The translations under genes and the position numbers were made by a program. From the NCBI GenBank assembly GCA_949361645.1, contig OX442416.1, positions 8,912,370 through 8,976,369 on the forward strand: DNA of 64,000 nt, in the 5' to 3' direction. Under the pieces are notes generated by a model that saw only the letters and a program-made list of their open reading frames with translations, did not search any database and had not been told where the DNA came from. This DNA comes from Spongilla lacustris. Lineage: Eukaryota; Porifera; Demospongiae; Spongillida; Spongillidae. Each line of letters starts with the position of its first letter. Position 1 is the first letter of the stretch. Below are positions 22,219-33,940 of this stretch, piece after piece.

Positions 22219-23302
22219 ATGCCTTCGTGGTGTGGGGTCGTTGGCTGTTCTATAATAATAACGGTGCGGGAAAGCAGGTTAGGTTTTATAAGCTACCTGC
22301 AATATTGGATCATTTAGACAGTAGGACGCGTGATGGCTCGTTAGCATGCATTAATCGCTAAGACCTTACCACTCAAGTTACATGTAGTTGCACAAAACTA
22401 AGTCTACGTTGCTTGAAGGTTAGCCTCTTAATTAGTTTTACATACCACCGGTACACTTACTAAGCATGAAGTTACTATCAAGGAGTTGAAGATAGCTTTG
22501 GAAAACAAGAATTGTTACTGGACTTCATAAAATGCTTGAACAGGATATTCTATACCTAGGCATTGTTTCCTTACTTCAGCAGTTGATTTTATGTATGAGG
22601 CTGAATGTTCCACTGCAAGATCGATTTAGCATTCATCGCTCCTCAGAATCTCGTTTATACAGACGCACTATGTATTAAGTTGTCACCTTTGGTGTATTGG
22701 ACTGATCGTGAGCAATTACAGGAGACCACATCAATGTGTTCAGAGCAAATTATAGAACTACAATATAGATTGTTTTGAGATTTTATACAAAGATCTTAAA
22801 GTCTTAGAGCCAGAGCACTGACCTGGAGCTAACTAGCACTTATACATATAAACACCAAAAAATGCATCAGTGCACAGTGAAGTACTTAATTGGTATGGCA
22901 CCACAAGGTTCAATCAGTTTTGTTTCACAAGGATATTGTGTAAGAGCCAGTGATAAATTTGTTACAGAGAACTACATGCATGTGGGCTATACTTAATAAG
23001 CTCCTACCATGCAGATGGTTGCATATATATAATGGCTGCCAGATAGAGGGTTTAAAGCTGCTGATTGTGTTGGAAGTGGGTGCTATAGTATTGTAATGCC
23101 TTCATTTAATAAAGGAAAGCAACAATTGTCACCAACTGAAGGATTTCCATGCTATGTTTGGATTATACAATTCTAAGAGTCATACATAGCTCCTCTTGAC
23201 CTTTTAGTGAAAGACCAAGATGGCATTGCCTCGTTGGACAAGATTGTACATGTGTGCTTTGCCTTAACTATGTCCTTCTGTTGTATCATTGGATTAGACA
23301 AG
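22219..23302 (+). pseudogene. THAP - DDE (Harbinger-like, DDE_Tnp_4) transposase relic
   Basis: The start at 22219 reads MPSWCGVVGCS, the N-terminus of a THAP zinc finger (C-x4-C). After a frameshift come VRFYKLPAILDHLDSRTRDG and SLACINR, the usual THAP middle. Farther on the plus strand gives [44 protein letters not shown] and MPSFNKGKQQLSPTEG, which are the successive blocks of the DDE_Tnp_4 core around the second and third acidic residues. IVHVCFALTM close to the end matches the usual C-terminal block. Many stops and frameshifts; the middle (22330-22850) is badly decayed. TIRs were not identified. Confidence 0.8.
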
Positions 23303-24027
23303 CATATGTTCACGTTCACATGTTATACTGACATGCAGGCACAGACTTCAGCCCAAAAGAGCAGGGCAGCAACATATAGGTACAAGCCTCTCCAGTGAGA
23401 CCATCATGTTCAGCAATTATCTAAGGCTTCTCAGTTTTTGTGCTTTTGTGAGTGATAAACCTGTAATATAACGTTAACATACAAGCTCAATATAAACTTA
23501 TTTATCCTTTGACAACTCGACTGAAGATTGTTCATTCCCATCATCAGAAAAATAAGCACCCAACCTTAATTGTATGCTTGTAGGCTCTTGTCTTCCTATG
23601 TATACGCATTGGAGTAAATGATAAATAATCCGGATAGCTCACAGCCGGAAGTAGTAGAGGCACTACCGGCCGGTAGTACTAGTATATCATCGTCACCATT
23701 ATATAAAAGGATCATTGACCCCAAAATCAGAATACAGATCTACAAAACATATACAGAATAACAGGAAAGCTTAGTTCGATATCTTTTCTTTGATTCCGGG
23801 TCGAAATACTGTGAATCGATATTATCGAACGCTGGCGCCATATAAACCACCCTGTCAAGATGGCGGCTATTGTGGTTACCATGGTCACGTACCATTTCTG
23901 AGAACCCTCGATGGACTAAGCCAGGGAGTGTTAGTCTCGTACCCACACAGCAATTCGATCGTTCTAATACGGGTCATTACGAAGCTCGCATTCACTCATG
24001 CATGCGTGCAATTAACGAAACGTGCAC

Positions 24028-24063
24028 TCGTGGCCTCGTTTGGCCTCGTTTGGCCTCGTTTGA
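24028..24063. repeat. three tandem copies of TGGCCTCGTT
   Basis: TGGCCTCGTT repeats three times with one base between units. A short local duplication with no known role. Confidence 0.85.
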
Positions 24064-24269
24064 CGTAAAACCGTACGGAGTTCTATTTAATTAACGCTTC
24101 ATCTTTGTGTCACGTGGTCTGTTTCGTTTTGGCGGTGGTTGGAGAAGTTAGTACTGTAAGTCTTATCCACGAATAGAGTTCCTTCCACGCAGCTGACCAT
24201 TGGCTATTCTGATTGAGTTACACAAACCCTACTTCTTGCAATGCGGGATGTTTGTTAGACCTAACCCGT

Positions 24270-24485
24270 TATGTATATGTGTGTGTGTGGCAAGTGTGTG
24301 TTTGCGCGCGCGCGTGTGTGTGTGTGTGTGTGTGTGGCAAGTGTGTGTTTGCGCGCGCGCGTGTGTGTGTATGTGTACTTTGTGTGTGTGTGTGTGTATG
24401 TGTACTTTGTGTGTGTGTGTGTGTATGTGTACTTTGTGTGTGTGTGTGTGTATGTGTGTTCGTGCACGTGTTTGTGTGTGCGTGT
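24270..24485. repeat. compound GT/GC microsatellite with higher-order units
   Basis: A unit of GTGTGTGGCAAGTGTGTGTT followed by GCGCGCGCGC occurs twice, then a GTGTGTATGTGTACTTT unit occurs three or four times. Alternating purine-pyrimidine DNA of this type can adopt Z-form. Open frames over it are not genes. Confidence 0.95.
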
Positions 24486-25794
24486 TATCAGGCTGTAGCC
24501 TAGATTGGTTTAAACAAAGTACAAGAAAAATTCTACCAGAACTTACAATGTAAGTTTCGTAATTAAAAAATTCTGCATTGAGCTTCCACACTCAGCTGTG
24601 CCCTAAGCATACAAGATGGCGGATGACCGGCCAAGTGTGTTTTGCACCTATGTTATTGTTTGATTAGAATACACTGTCGTGCGGCCCTGTGACCTGATGT
24701 TATCAAATGGTGAAAGACATTCGTTTCTGCAGGTTTGTTTGTACATTATTATTGTTGCATGCTTTAACTAACCTCTCCGTACGCGTCTAGCTCGCCATAG
24801 CGGAGAATATCCATTTCTGACGTGTGCAAGAGTTTACCTGGTAAGCAGATTTAGAATGATGGCGATTGTTTGGCACCACTCATACCACGGAGGCTGAAGA
24901 ATGAAGACATGACGGATCTGCTGAATAGCTATCAACATAATGACAACAGAAAAATGTGTGTAGAAATCTTTAAACTACTTTGTTCTTGTACAGGACCTAA
25001 GGCAGACTAACAGAATGTGTATTCGGATTTTTCTGTAACAGGAGTGATTTTATATATTTTTTATTGCGTCATAATTATAGCTATAAATACGCGTTTGTTG
25101 CGTCATGCGCCATAAATAATTCCCGTATGGACATACCGTCAAGGTCCCGCTCAACATTTGTACGTGCGTGCGTTGGGTCTGGGGCCGAGATTATTCCTCT
25201 GCTACGTATGGTCCCCCTTGTAGTCACAAATATGTTAACCTTTTATGAAACGCCGATAAGATTCAGAAAATGACTCACAAGTTAAGAAACATATCCGTGC
25301 CATATTTCTCGAGGCAGAACATGCACTGAGCTGTTTTTATAATGAGTGGCGAGTATATCAGCGAAAAGGAATACATGTAGTATTGTCGATTACATACAAC
25401 TCTTCTTGCATGCGTACACAGATTTCCTTCGTTACGCTCAATGTTCTGCAGTATCGGACGGACATGTACATTAGCAACGACATGCATGCATCATTCCATC
25501 AGTCAGTGAAGCTTAACCAAATTCACAGCTAATCGTTTTAAGACAGTTACATGCATGTATGTAATGTGTAGTATTGTTATGTGTATACTGCGTCAATCTG
25601 CTGACAGTATTATGCAGTATTTTTATGTATATAATGGCGGGGATGCCACCAAATATAGTTTACTAATTAAGCAGCATACAATTAGTATACGATAGCTATA
25701 TAGCTTCGCGCATCATTTATGCGCTGCATATGCATGATAAGTGGATGTTTTAGATCGCTAAAATGTCCCTTCCCCTTCATCGTCTATCTAATCG

Positions 25795-25960
25795 GGTGGG
25801 GGGGGCAGACCATCTGTGGCAGAGGGAAACCATCTATGGCACCATGGATGGTCCTAGGGGGACTGTTCACAGCGCCACGGATGGTCCGGGGGGGGGGGGG
25901 GGGGGGTGGTCCGGGGGGACCAATTATTGGGGGGACCATCCGTTGTGTGACAGTTCCCAG
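25795..25960. repeat. GGGGGACCATCYRTGGC repeat with poly-G run
   Basis: Several copies of ACCATCTATGGCACCATGGATGG-type sequence alternate with G runs, including about 17 G at 25889. Partly self-complementary. Non-coding. Confidence 0.75.
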
Positions 25961-26335
25961 ACCCATGACAATATCCATATGAATAATTAGACATTTATGG
26001 TACCAATTTTTTTTTTTTTTTTTTTTTGTATGCATATATATATACATACATGCAGTGTTGCCGCGATCCGGAAACGATCTCGGGATCGTCGATGCATATC
26101 CTGTATCGCATGCGGTATTGATAATCGGCGATGTTTATAATTAGGTATCGTCGGGGCTCGACGATACCTCATTTTTCATAGCGACGCTCACTAATTTTAC
26201 TTAATTTAATGTCGGAAGGGAGTGTGGATTGTGAGTGTTGTACATGTAGCAGTATAACCACAAGGAATGCACAAAGCTGAGTGTGGAAGCACTTCACAAT
26301 AGAACGGCAGCCTGCTGCGAAGGAAAGATTCCCTC

Positions 26336-26420
26336 CCGCCACGTGTAAACTGTGTCATAAAGTTGTGTCACGTGCACACGGAACAACACATCCATAAGCT
26401 TGCTGTAAGTCGTCAAATTA
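26336..26420 (+). pseudogene. BED-type zinc finger remnant of hAT transposase
   Basis: The plus strand reads TCKLCHKVVSRAHGTTH, a C-x2-C ... H layout of the BED finger at the transposase N-terminus, which binds the TIRs. It is short and frame-broken. Confidence 0.55.
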
Positions 26421-26829
26421 GTTTGCTGTTATTCCTTCGTGATGCACGATTTTTCAGGCCAGAACTTTCAATGCCTCTCATGCTATATATAGGCAGCCCC
26501 GAGCCGGATATGTTTTGGCTTGTAGGAAAGCGTAAAGGAAGCAAATGACCGGGTCTTTTCGACAGTTTATTCAAAAAAAATCTCACACACGAGGTTCTTG
26601 TACTGCCACACAGAATTGAAACTAAATATGAGGAGGTGAAAGACCTGGTAGGTTCATCACTGACATCAGTTATTGAACTGATTCTAATAATAATTACCCT
26701 TCCGTGCAGATAAAGAAAAGTTTTGCCCTGACAGGCATCTTCAGTAACCTTCGTAACAGATGGAGCCACAATGAAGAACACAGGTGATTCCTACATACAA
26801 TGTAGCTATCACTGGCCATTGGTAGTGTA

Positions 26830-26880
<51 letters not shown>

Positions 26881-27639
26881 GGGGGGGGGGGGGGGCGAAA
26901 CAAAATAAAAGCTTGTCCAGGAGGGGAAACAAAATAGAAGCTTGTCCGGGGGGGTGGGGGCAGGCATTTACAAGTCTGTCACAGGGGACACAATAAATGC
27001 TTGTGCAGTGGTGCTTAACCCAGGGGGGGTTTATTTGCAATTATTGTCATCCATATAGGAGTGTACTGTTAGATAATGGAATAGCACAACAGCTATTACC
27101 TGTTCTGATTTGTTAACAGCCTGCAACTCCATAATACCAATTTTTATACACTTTGTACTGTTCTTCAATTCAGTCTAGCTGCGGTTCACGCATGTGCATG
27201 GTGCTGTTTGTCAGACTTAACCAGTCACATCTAAGTGTGGACAAAATGCTACAACTGAGCTGCGGAAACAATTTGAAGATGCAGCAGGTATGTACATAGA
27301 TTGCTGCACATTTGTAAAAATGAAATAATGGATCCATGTCTTCAGATTGAATTAGTCACCCGCTACCGTGTCCATCCTGGCATCATCAGGCTAACCCACA
27401 GGGCTACGATCACTGCTTGTGTACATTAGTACAAATCTTAAGAAGAATTCATTGCATCCGTATCTTTATTGCAATGCAAGTTTGTTGCAGAGTCGGATCA
27501 TAATATCTACCAATGACAAGCAAAACAGCAATATGGTCCCTTTTTGTGTCTTTGTGTTCTTACATTTTTAAAATATCTTTTTTGTGATGTACAGCATACA
27601 TGACATGCAATCTAGATGCATGCATATTAATTAACATCT

Positions 27640-27900
27640 TTACCACAAGGTTGTTTTGGCTGACTTCAACCTGTGAAAGGTTGGTGGAAACTGCCCAAAA
27701 CGTGGTAGTGAAAATCTTTTACCATGGTTGTTACAACCTTGTTAACAACGTAGCCATTCCAGCCTCATCAGCACCATCCGAGCGTGTTTTCTCAACCACA
27801 AAGAATGGCAGATTTTGCCCTCCCATCTTCACCAAGTCTTATCTTTACGGCACAATCGTGCAATTTTATAGCAGACTTACGAGACCTTTTGTAAGTTACA
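27640..27900 (+). pseudogene. hAT C-terminal dimerisation domain remnant
   Basis: The frame contains VAIPASSAPSERVFSTTKN, the highly conserved hAT dimerisation motif, preceded by a degraded helix region and followed by a lost frame. It is the clearest coding trace in the element. The catalytic core between the BED finger and this motif is not readable. Confidence 0.85.
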
Positions 27901-28301
27901 AATTTCATCATAAGAGATCAATATTAACAACTTGTTTATTTCTAGTATACGCGTGGTCTGTGTGCGCGTGCACTTTGTATGGTACAGCATCAGACATCTG
28001 CTTGCAACAGATACAGTTGCAGTGCCATCATTTATAAGCTTACTGTTTAGTGTTTACTAGTCTAGGCAAATTCCTTACATTGCTATTGCCACTGCCCTAT
28101 GTAGCCATTTTTTATTAGATCGTCGATTAGGCTCGTGTTCGTGTATCGACGATATAATGAGCTATGAATATTCGTCGTATAATGACTCGACGATGCATAC
28201 TAATTGCGATCCATTAATTCGTAATCGACGATATAATTAGAATCACGGCAACACTGTATACATGTATAATTATAATGATAAAGAACACAGGTACTGGTAC
28301 C

Positions 28302-29097
28302 CAGGGCTGGCGCGATATATCGCGATATGCGATATATCGCGATATTTTTTATATATCGCGATATGCGATATATCGCGATATTTTTTTGGTCATATCGCGA
28401 TACAAACGTACATGGATGTACGGAGATAGACGGAAAAATAGATGGAGAAAGACGGAAATATACGAACAGTCATTCAGCAGATACAACTTGTGTTGGGCCA
28501 CACATGCACGTACATTTGAATTCAGCTGCGGTGCTGCGTACATATATACTGCAAATTATCCGCCCCCATTGAAATTCAGCCGCCCGTGTAAGTTTTTAAA
28601 CGTGTAACCGCGAACGCTAGCTTATAATAAGTCCTCTTTTTCACCATATTATACTGACATGTATTATTTCCTGAAATATAGTCACGGAACAGTTCACGGT
28701 TATGGAGATAATATCGTTAAACACGAGTCTTTTTTTTTCGATGAAGAAGATGAATGGAGCCATAAAATCATTTTGGAATCATTATGTGATCGGAAAGCAG
28801 ATAATTCATGTTCAATCACGGAGTAATTTAAACCTCTCTTAAATTCTTAATTTTCCTGCATGTGATATTGTGTGGCTTTTGTGCAACAAAAAATGTATTT
28901 ATCCAGCCGGTCCGTCGAGTAAGTGACTTCATGCATGATTTCTTTTGATCTGGTGTATAACTCATGCCGTGGAGCAAGCCCTTTCTAAAGGTACAGACGA
29001 GGTTAAGATATAGCTAGATACTTCCTTATATCATTTTGGCAACACTCTATTCATGTATACCGGTATATGTATACCAATTGGTATAGTGTCTCTTCTC

Positions 29098-29129
<32 letters not shown>

Positions 29130-29354
29130 ACCCCCCCTTCCGCCGGCCTTCCCCCTCCCGCGCCATATAGCATTTATGCGTTTGTTCTTGTGTCGCCACC
29201 ACAACAACGCAGCCTCAACTTGCATGAAAATGGTGTGGTTAATGATTAATAATTGCTCGATGAATATACTTAAAAATATCGCGATGTTTTACTCATATCG
29301 CGATGTATCGCGATATAGGCGATATCGGCTAAAGACCATATCGCGGCAGCACTG
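28302..29354. mobile_element. non-autonomous hAT-like element with perfect 8-bp duplication
   Basis: The terminal repeats CAGGGCTGGCGCGATAT and ATATCGCGGCAGCACTG are inverted, and the flanks are CTGGTACC on both sides (28294-28301 and 29355-29362). Both ends carry clusters of TATCGCGATA palindromes (28312-28405 and 29276-29345), probably transposase-binding subterminal sites. The interior has a C run of about 29 at 29100. It is non-coding. It stands only 37 bp from the hAT at 26053. Confidence 0.9.
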
Positions 29355-29612
29355 CTGGTACCATTACATGTAACCATTAACTGGCGTTGTCAAAATGCCT
29401 TCACGACAGGGCCGGATTTAGACTGTCGTGGGCTCTGGGCAACTAGCCTTGGTGGACCCCCAATCCAAATATCAATGGGGGCGGGAGGGACATTACGAGT
29501 TGGCGACGAAGCTTTGGCAGCTTGCTTTGTAACGTATTCCATTCGTCAAGGCGTTCTTTCTGCTTTTCGTTTTGATGCCCCACTTCGCGTGCACTACGAT
29601 TCTCTACTGCCG

Positions 29613-30413
29613 CGCCGGTGTCGGAGCAGATTCTGTCCCCCCGCAGATTTTGTCCCCCCGGACATAATCTGCTAGCGGAAATTGTCCCCCACGGACATAA
29701 TCCGCTAGCAGATATTGTCCCCCTACCGCAGAAATTGTCCCCCCCCCCCCCCCTCCCCCCTTCCCCCCTTCAGTATATCAATCGATCTCCCCGCCAGACT
29801 TCTTGGCCCTCTGCCCTTCTAAGTTGTACGTGGTGCGTTTTGCAGCTGCTAGCTTTCAGTATAGTCATGAAGACGGCTGGGCACGACAGGCACTTGACTT
29901 GTCCATAATAGGACATGTATTATTATGGTGGAGATCAATGGTAGTGCATGGAAAAAAAAAAAACAGGTCACTTAATTGTGCAATTTCCGTTTACCAGCCT
30001 AGCTTCAAATGGTTCTACATGTAACAGACCATCAAAGCCTATTTTTGTATAGGGCATATTGGCCGTGAGTCGGCCCGTGACAGCTAGACCAAAATGACTT
30101 TAGGACCAAATTAGGCATGCAGAGCCTGGGATATATATCATATCGGTCAGACGGGCCATGCACACGACGCTGTGCTAATAAAGGTGGAGGTGGGGAGGGG
30201 GGGGGGGGGGGGGACATATTCTGCGGAGGAGGGACAAAATCCGCTAGCAGAATGTGTCCCCCCGGATAGAATCCGCTAGCGGATTCTGTCCGGGGGGACA
30301 AAATCTGCTAGCGGATTTTATCCGGACGAACATAATCCGCTAGTGGATTCTGTCCGGGGGGACAATAATTGGGGGGGGGGGGGGGGGGGGACAAAATCCG
30401 CTATGACACCGGC
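29613..30413. mobile_element. TIR element with tandem CCGCTAGCGG subterminal repeats
   Basis: The left end CGGTGTCGGAGCAGATTCTG is matched in inverted form by AAAATCCGCTATGACACCGG on the right. Inside both ends lie several copies of ATCCGCTAGCGGATTNTGTC and GGGGGGACA, four or more on the right. C runs (29739-29753) and G runs (30197 and 30371) mark the borders. Non-coding. I cannot fix the target duplication. Confidence 0.75.
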
Positions 30414-30679
30414 TCTGGCGTTATTTCTTAATTTACTTAACATAAAATATGAATATCATTATATGAGCACGATCGTGTTTTAAGAAATGTGGATATCCCA
30501 GGGACTTCTCATTTAGAAAAAGTCACTTTAAGTCAAACTGATTTGTCCGAATTCATTCGAAGCCCTGCCTCTCTCCGAAAAGTCATACTTTATACACCTG
30601 ATCTCAGGCGTCCATAGCGAGTGGAACATAAGAGCTCAATCCCACGCTATAAGTACCTCCCTGTATTGGGTAAACGTAC

Positions 30680-30870
30680 ATACATGTGCATATAAAAAAA
30701 GTTTGGTTGAACATTCAACCTGACCAGCAGTTATGTCATAATTGAATAAAAGTGAATGTACTCTGTTCAGAATTAAATGCTGAATCTAAATATGTAATTG
30801 GCATAATGAGATATTATCAAAAAGGTGCATTATTGCATTTTGCCCCTCTTTCAGTGAACGCTGAACTTGT
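30680..30870. repeat. dispersed repeat, partner of 21190-21440
   Basis: Contains GTGCATATAAAAAAAGTTTGG, GAATGTACTCTGTTCAGAAT, ATGCTGAATCTAAATATGTA and CTCTTTCAGTGAACGC. These are the inverted equivalents of the earlier copy. Confidence 0.7.
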
Positions 30871-31227
30871 AACTTGGCAATTCTCTAGAACCCTTGTGGT
30901 TGTGGTTTCTGCATCAGTTTATTACATGTACCACGCATTCATATTATTATTATTTAACTCTGTAATCAGTGACAGGCACTGATTCGCGAACGAATGTACT
31001 GTATTATCTAATTATGATTCACGCATGGATTCTACACTTCTGTGAAGCATTGTCAGAACCCAGCTCAAAAAGAAACTCTAGGAAGTATATTGCGATGTAG
31101 CGGTCAAATTGAGCCGTCAATGCACTGAGAGAGCTTTCATATTGGGGAAAATTTTATCCCTGATTTTATAAATCTTTAGGGCTTAAGTTAAAATTTTCAA
31201 GCTTAATTGAGAGTTACCGAATCATTA

Positions 31228-31791
31228 AAAAACGCGACCCGCGTATAACTCACGAACCGAGAAACGGATAGTGTAGATCTTTATTGCTATCGAGCTACAA
31301 TGGAAAGACGATTTTGTTCAATTGCAAGTTGCCAAACCATTTTAAAGCTCGTAGTTCTCGTTCCCAGACCGTAGTTTTCTTTATGTGTGGGTATAACTCG
31401 TGATAGGAAAGGTTGTAAAGAGCGCAAATTACACCAAAAATCGTATAATTTTCTGAAAATACATCTTCAGGTATCGAGAGTTACGGCATTAACTCTCATA
31501 TAGGATTTGTGCCATATCATGAAATCATTTTAAAAACGCGATCCGCGTACAGCTGTATAACTCACAAAACGAGTCACGGATAGTGTAGCTCTTTATTGCT
31601 ATCGAGCCACAATGGAAAGACAATCATTTCCATGTTTTGTTTAAGTCAGCTCGTAGTTCTCGTTCCCAGACCGTGATTTGTCCATAGTCGTCTTTATGGG
31701 TGAGTTAAACTCGAGATACGAAAGGTTTTAAAGAGCGCCAGTTACACCAATAAATGTAAGATTTTCTAACAATACATCTTCAGGTATCAGA
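31228..31791. repeat. tandem duplication of an approximately 305-bp segment
   Basis: AAAAACGCGACCCGCGTATAACTC at 31228 recurs as AAAAACGCGATCCGCGTACAG near 31534. After each follow GGATAGTGTAG-TCTTTATTGCTATCGAG, CTCGTAGTTCTCGTTCCCAGACCGT, AAAGAGCGC and AATACATCTTCAGGTATC in the same order. A more distant relative lies near 40735 (CGTATAACTCGCGACAGGAA). No ORF. Confidence 0.85.
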
Positions 31792-32496
31792 TACATGTAA
31801 CCGATATACGTAATTTGCAGCTGTTCTCGCGCGCCAAATATCTACGTAATCATTGCGTAATATGCAATGCTTATTACAAGCGTTTCCATGTCAATGTTTC
31901 ACGTATAATTAGAATTGTGCATGCTGGGCTGAACAAATATCTGTCAAACCAAGTAAGTCTAATAATTCGTCAACACTTCCACTATACAAAGTGCTGCATC
32001 AATAGCTTTAACTGCCATACGATTTCTGTGGGCAGAATAAAGTGGCCAAAGAAACCCCTGTAGCACAGCCGCACAGGTAATTTGTCATAGTACTCAGTTT
32101 ACGTTCTAGAAATCGCAAGCCACGTCCATCAGCTATGGGTAACTTTGTTCAGCTATTGTCTGCCTTAATTGATTCTAAACGACGCCAACAGTGATACTCC
32201 TTCCGCGAGTTTGGACAATCATTATCTCTGGTGCAATGCGGATCCGGGCGTCTGCTTGTTACAATAGCTATAGCATGCAAATATTGAATCCAACCGAGCT
32301 ATGATCAAGGCATGCGCAGTGCATAAGCTTGGCTTGCGAGTTTTGATCTAGGACAGCTGCAAATGTGACATAACAGTAAACATTGTGTTGCTAGGCAATA
32401 AAGTTGATATGTACAGGTTCTGAAGTACATTTATAGTTGTATACTACTGAGTCCGCGGGTAGAGGGCCTGCCACTGACTTTAAAAAATGAATGAAA

Positions 32497-32745
32497 CAAG
32501 ATATAAAAAAACATCCTCTCTGAGAAAGTTGGTTAGATATAGGATTTGAAGGCAATGGTGGGAATGGAACAAGGGATCAAGGATGATACAAATTTTGTTA
32601 ACACTCCTATATTTAGCAACGAAAGATGTACCGTACTACAAAAGTGCTAAATATAGGACTGAAAAAAAATTCGTATCATCCTTGATCCCTTGTTCCATTC
32701 CTTTTTATACCACCATTGCCTTCAAATCCTATATCTAACCAACTG
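32497..32745. mobile_element. foldback element, copy 4
   Basis: The left arm has GTTGGTTAGATATAGGATTT, GAAGGCAATGGTGG and an inner stem GGAACAAGGGATCAAGGATG. The right arm mirrors them with CATCCTTGATCCCTTGTTCC and CCACCATTGCCTTCAAATCC. The loop has CTATATTTAGCAACG. The arms pair almost perfectly although the inner stem differs from other copies. Confidence 0.88.
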
Positions 32746-32776
32746 TACCCTGTACGCCCGCAACAACCCATAACAG

Positions 32777-32920
32777 TGGCGAATCCAGGATTTCAGTAAA
32801 GGGTTGTAAAATAACTGATAAAGATCAAAGGCGGGGGAGGTTGCAGGAGGGGTACCCCCACCCGCCCAGCTAGGGGGTCTGGGGGAACTCCTTCAGCCCC
32901 AGCCGCCAACGCTTTTTAAA
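32777..32920. repeat. GTGGCGAATCCAGGATTTC dispersed repeat
   Basis: The head GTGGCGAATCCAGGATTTC is followed by G-rich and C-rich tracts (GGCGGGGGAGGTTGCAGGAG, CTAGGGGGTCTGGGGGAACT). It is related to the repeats at 21465, 33350 and 63393. Confidence 0.6.
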
Positions 32921-33349
32921 AAAATTGAAAACACTGCACAAAACTGCATGCGTGCAAAAACGGAAATTGCATGCATGGAAATATCATTTATCAAATTACG
33001 AATAGATGGAGATATCAATTATGTACTACAATCATCAAATAACAGTTTTCTGGCATTCTTCCGTCTTAACTGATCATTGATTAAGTACCAAAACATGTTT
33101 TGATCCTTCTCATATTAATTAAGTAGCAAAAGTACTGGAGGCTACGTGAATGGCTACGCTATAGCCACAATAGCCATCCATGTGGCTTTTGGTAATCAGC
33201 TATGTCTAAAATTTTGGTGTATGGTAATCCGGCAACCTCACGCCATTTAATTAATTCGTTCCTTTTCGCTGCCATCTTTGTCATAGATTTTATTTGGTTA
33301 AACCACATAGATGTGTGGTTAATTCATGTGTACCGTGTTATGTAATAGA

Positions 33350-33425
33350 CCCAAAGGGAGGGCGGGGGGGGGGGGGGGGGGGAGGGTTGCAACGCCCCCC
33401 CCCCATCCCGTCCGCCAATGCCATA
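33350..33425. repeat. G-run/C-run repeat
   Basis: A run of about 20 G is followed by GGTTGCAACGCCCCCCCCCC and CCGTCCGCCAATG, the reverse of the CAGTGGCGGA head. It looks like the inverted tail of the same dispersed family. Confidence 0.6.
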
Positions 33426-33940
33426 ACCATTTCATTCGGTTCTAAGTATATGATTCGTGCTTAAACTTAGGAGTACAATAAATTAGGCCGTGATTTTTCA
33501 CATTCGTACATAATGAAAACGCAAACTCTAAATAACGCACACATTTTGGGCCAAAACAATATGGCAGCTAATGTTTTGATTCTTCCCGGGATGGCATGGC
33601 AAGGGGTCTTTATTCCGCCTTAAATGGACTATATCTTACCATTGTGCCTGCGATTTTAGTCTTAATTGAGCTAAAATTAGTTGGTATATTATTCTGGTAC
33701 TTGTCGTTTTTCAATGACTTCTAAGCTATACAAATATAACTTCAGTCACCATGCTTATTCCATGACAATGATCCCATTATAAAGTGCTTAAGGTTTTATG
33801 TGACTCTGTGAGAGACGTTCTCATTATTAATGCAAATATTAAGACTAGCTGAGACATAAAAATCAACTCCATCTTCCTATGAGAATTAGCCAACACCAAT
33901 ACATGTACATTTCAAGGCACGTGTAAAACTAAAAACTCAC

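Larger units (their letters stand above)
26053..28256 (+). mobile_element. hAT transposon relic with TIRs and 8-bp target duplication
   Basis: The ends CAGTGTTGCCG and CGGCAACACTG are inverted, with subterminal ATCGTCGA/TCGACGAT motifs at both ends. The flanks CATACATG (26045-26052) and TATACATG (28257-28264) agree at 7 of 8 bases, the size expected for hAT. Coding remains inside support the class (see next two entries). A compound GT and G tract at 26832-26895 lies within it. 2.2 kb is near the usual length for a decayed autonomous copy. Confidence 0.88.

Noticed and set aside
24200..24590. Cys/Val- or His/Thr-rich proteins
   Set aside because: GT/CA microsatellite translations on both strands.
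26741..27040. His/Thr-rich minus-strand protein
   Set aside because: It is made by the GT/poly-G tract inside the hAT relic.
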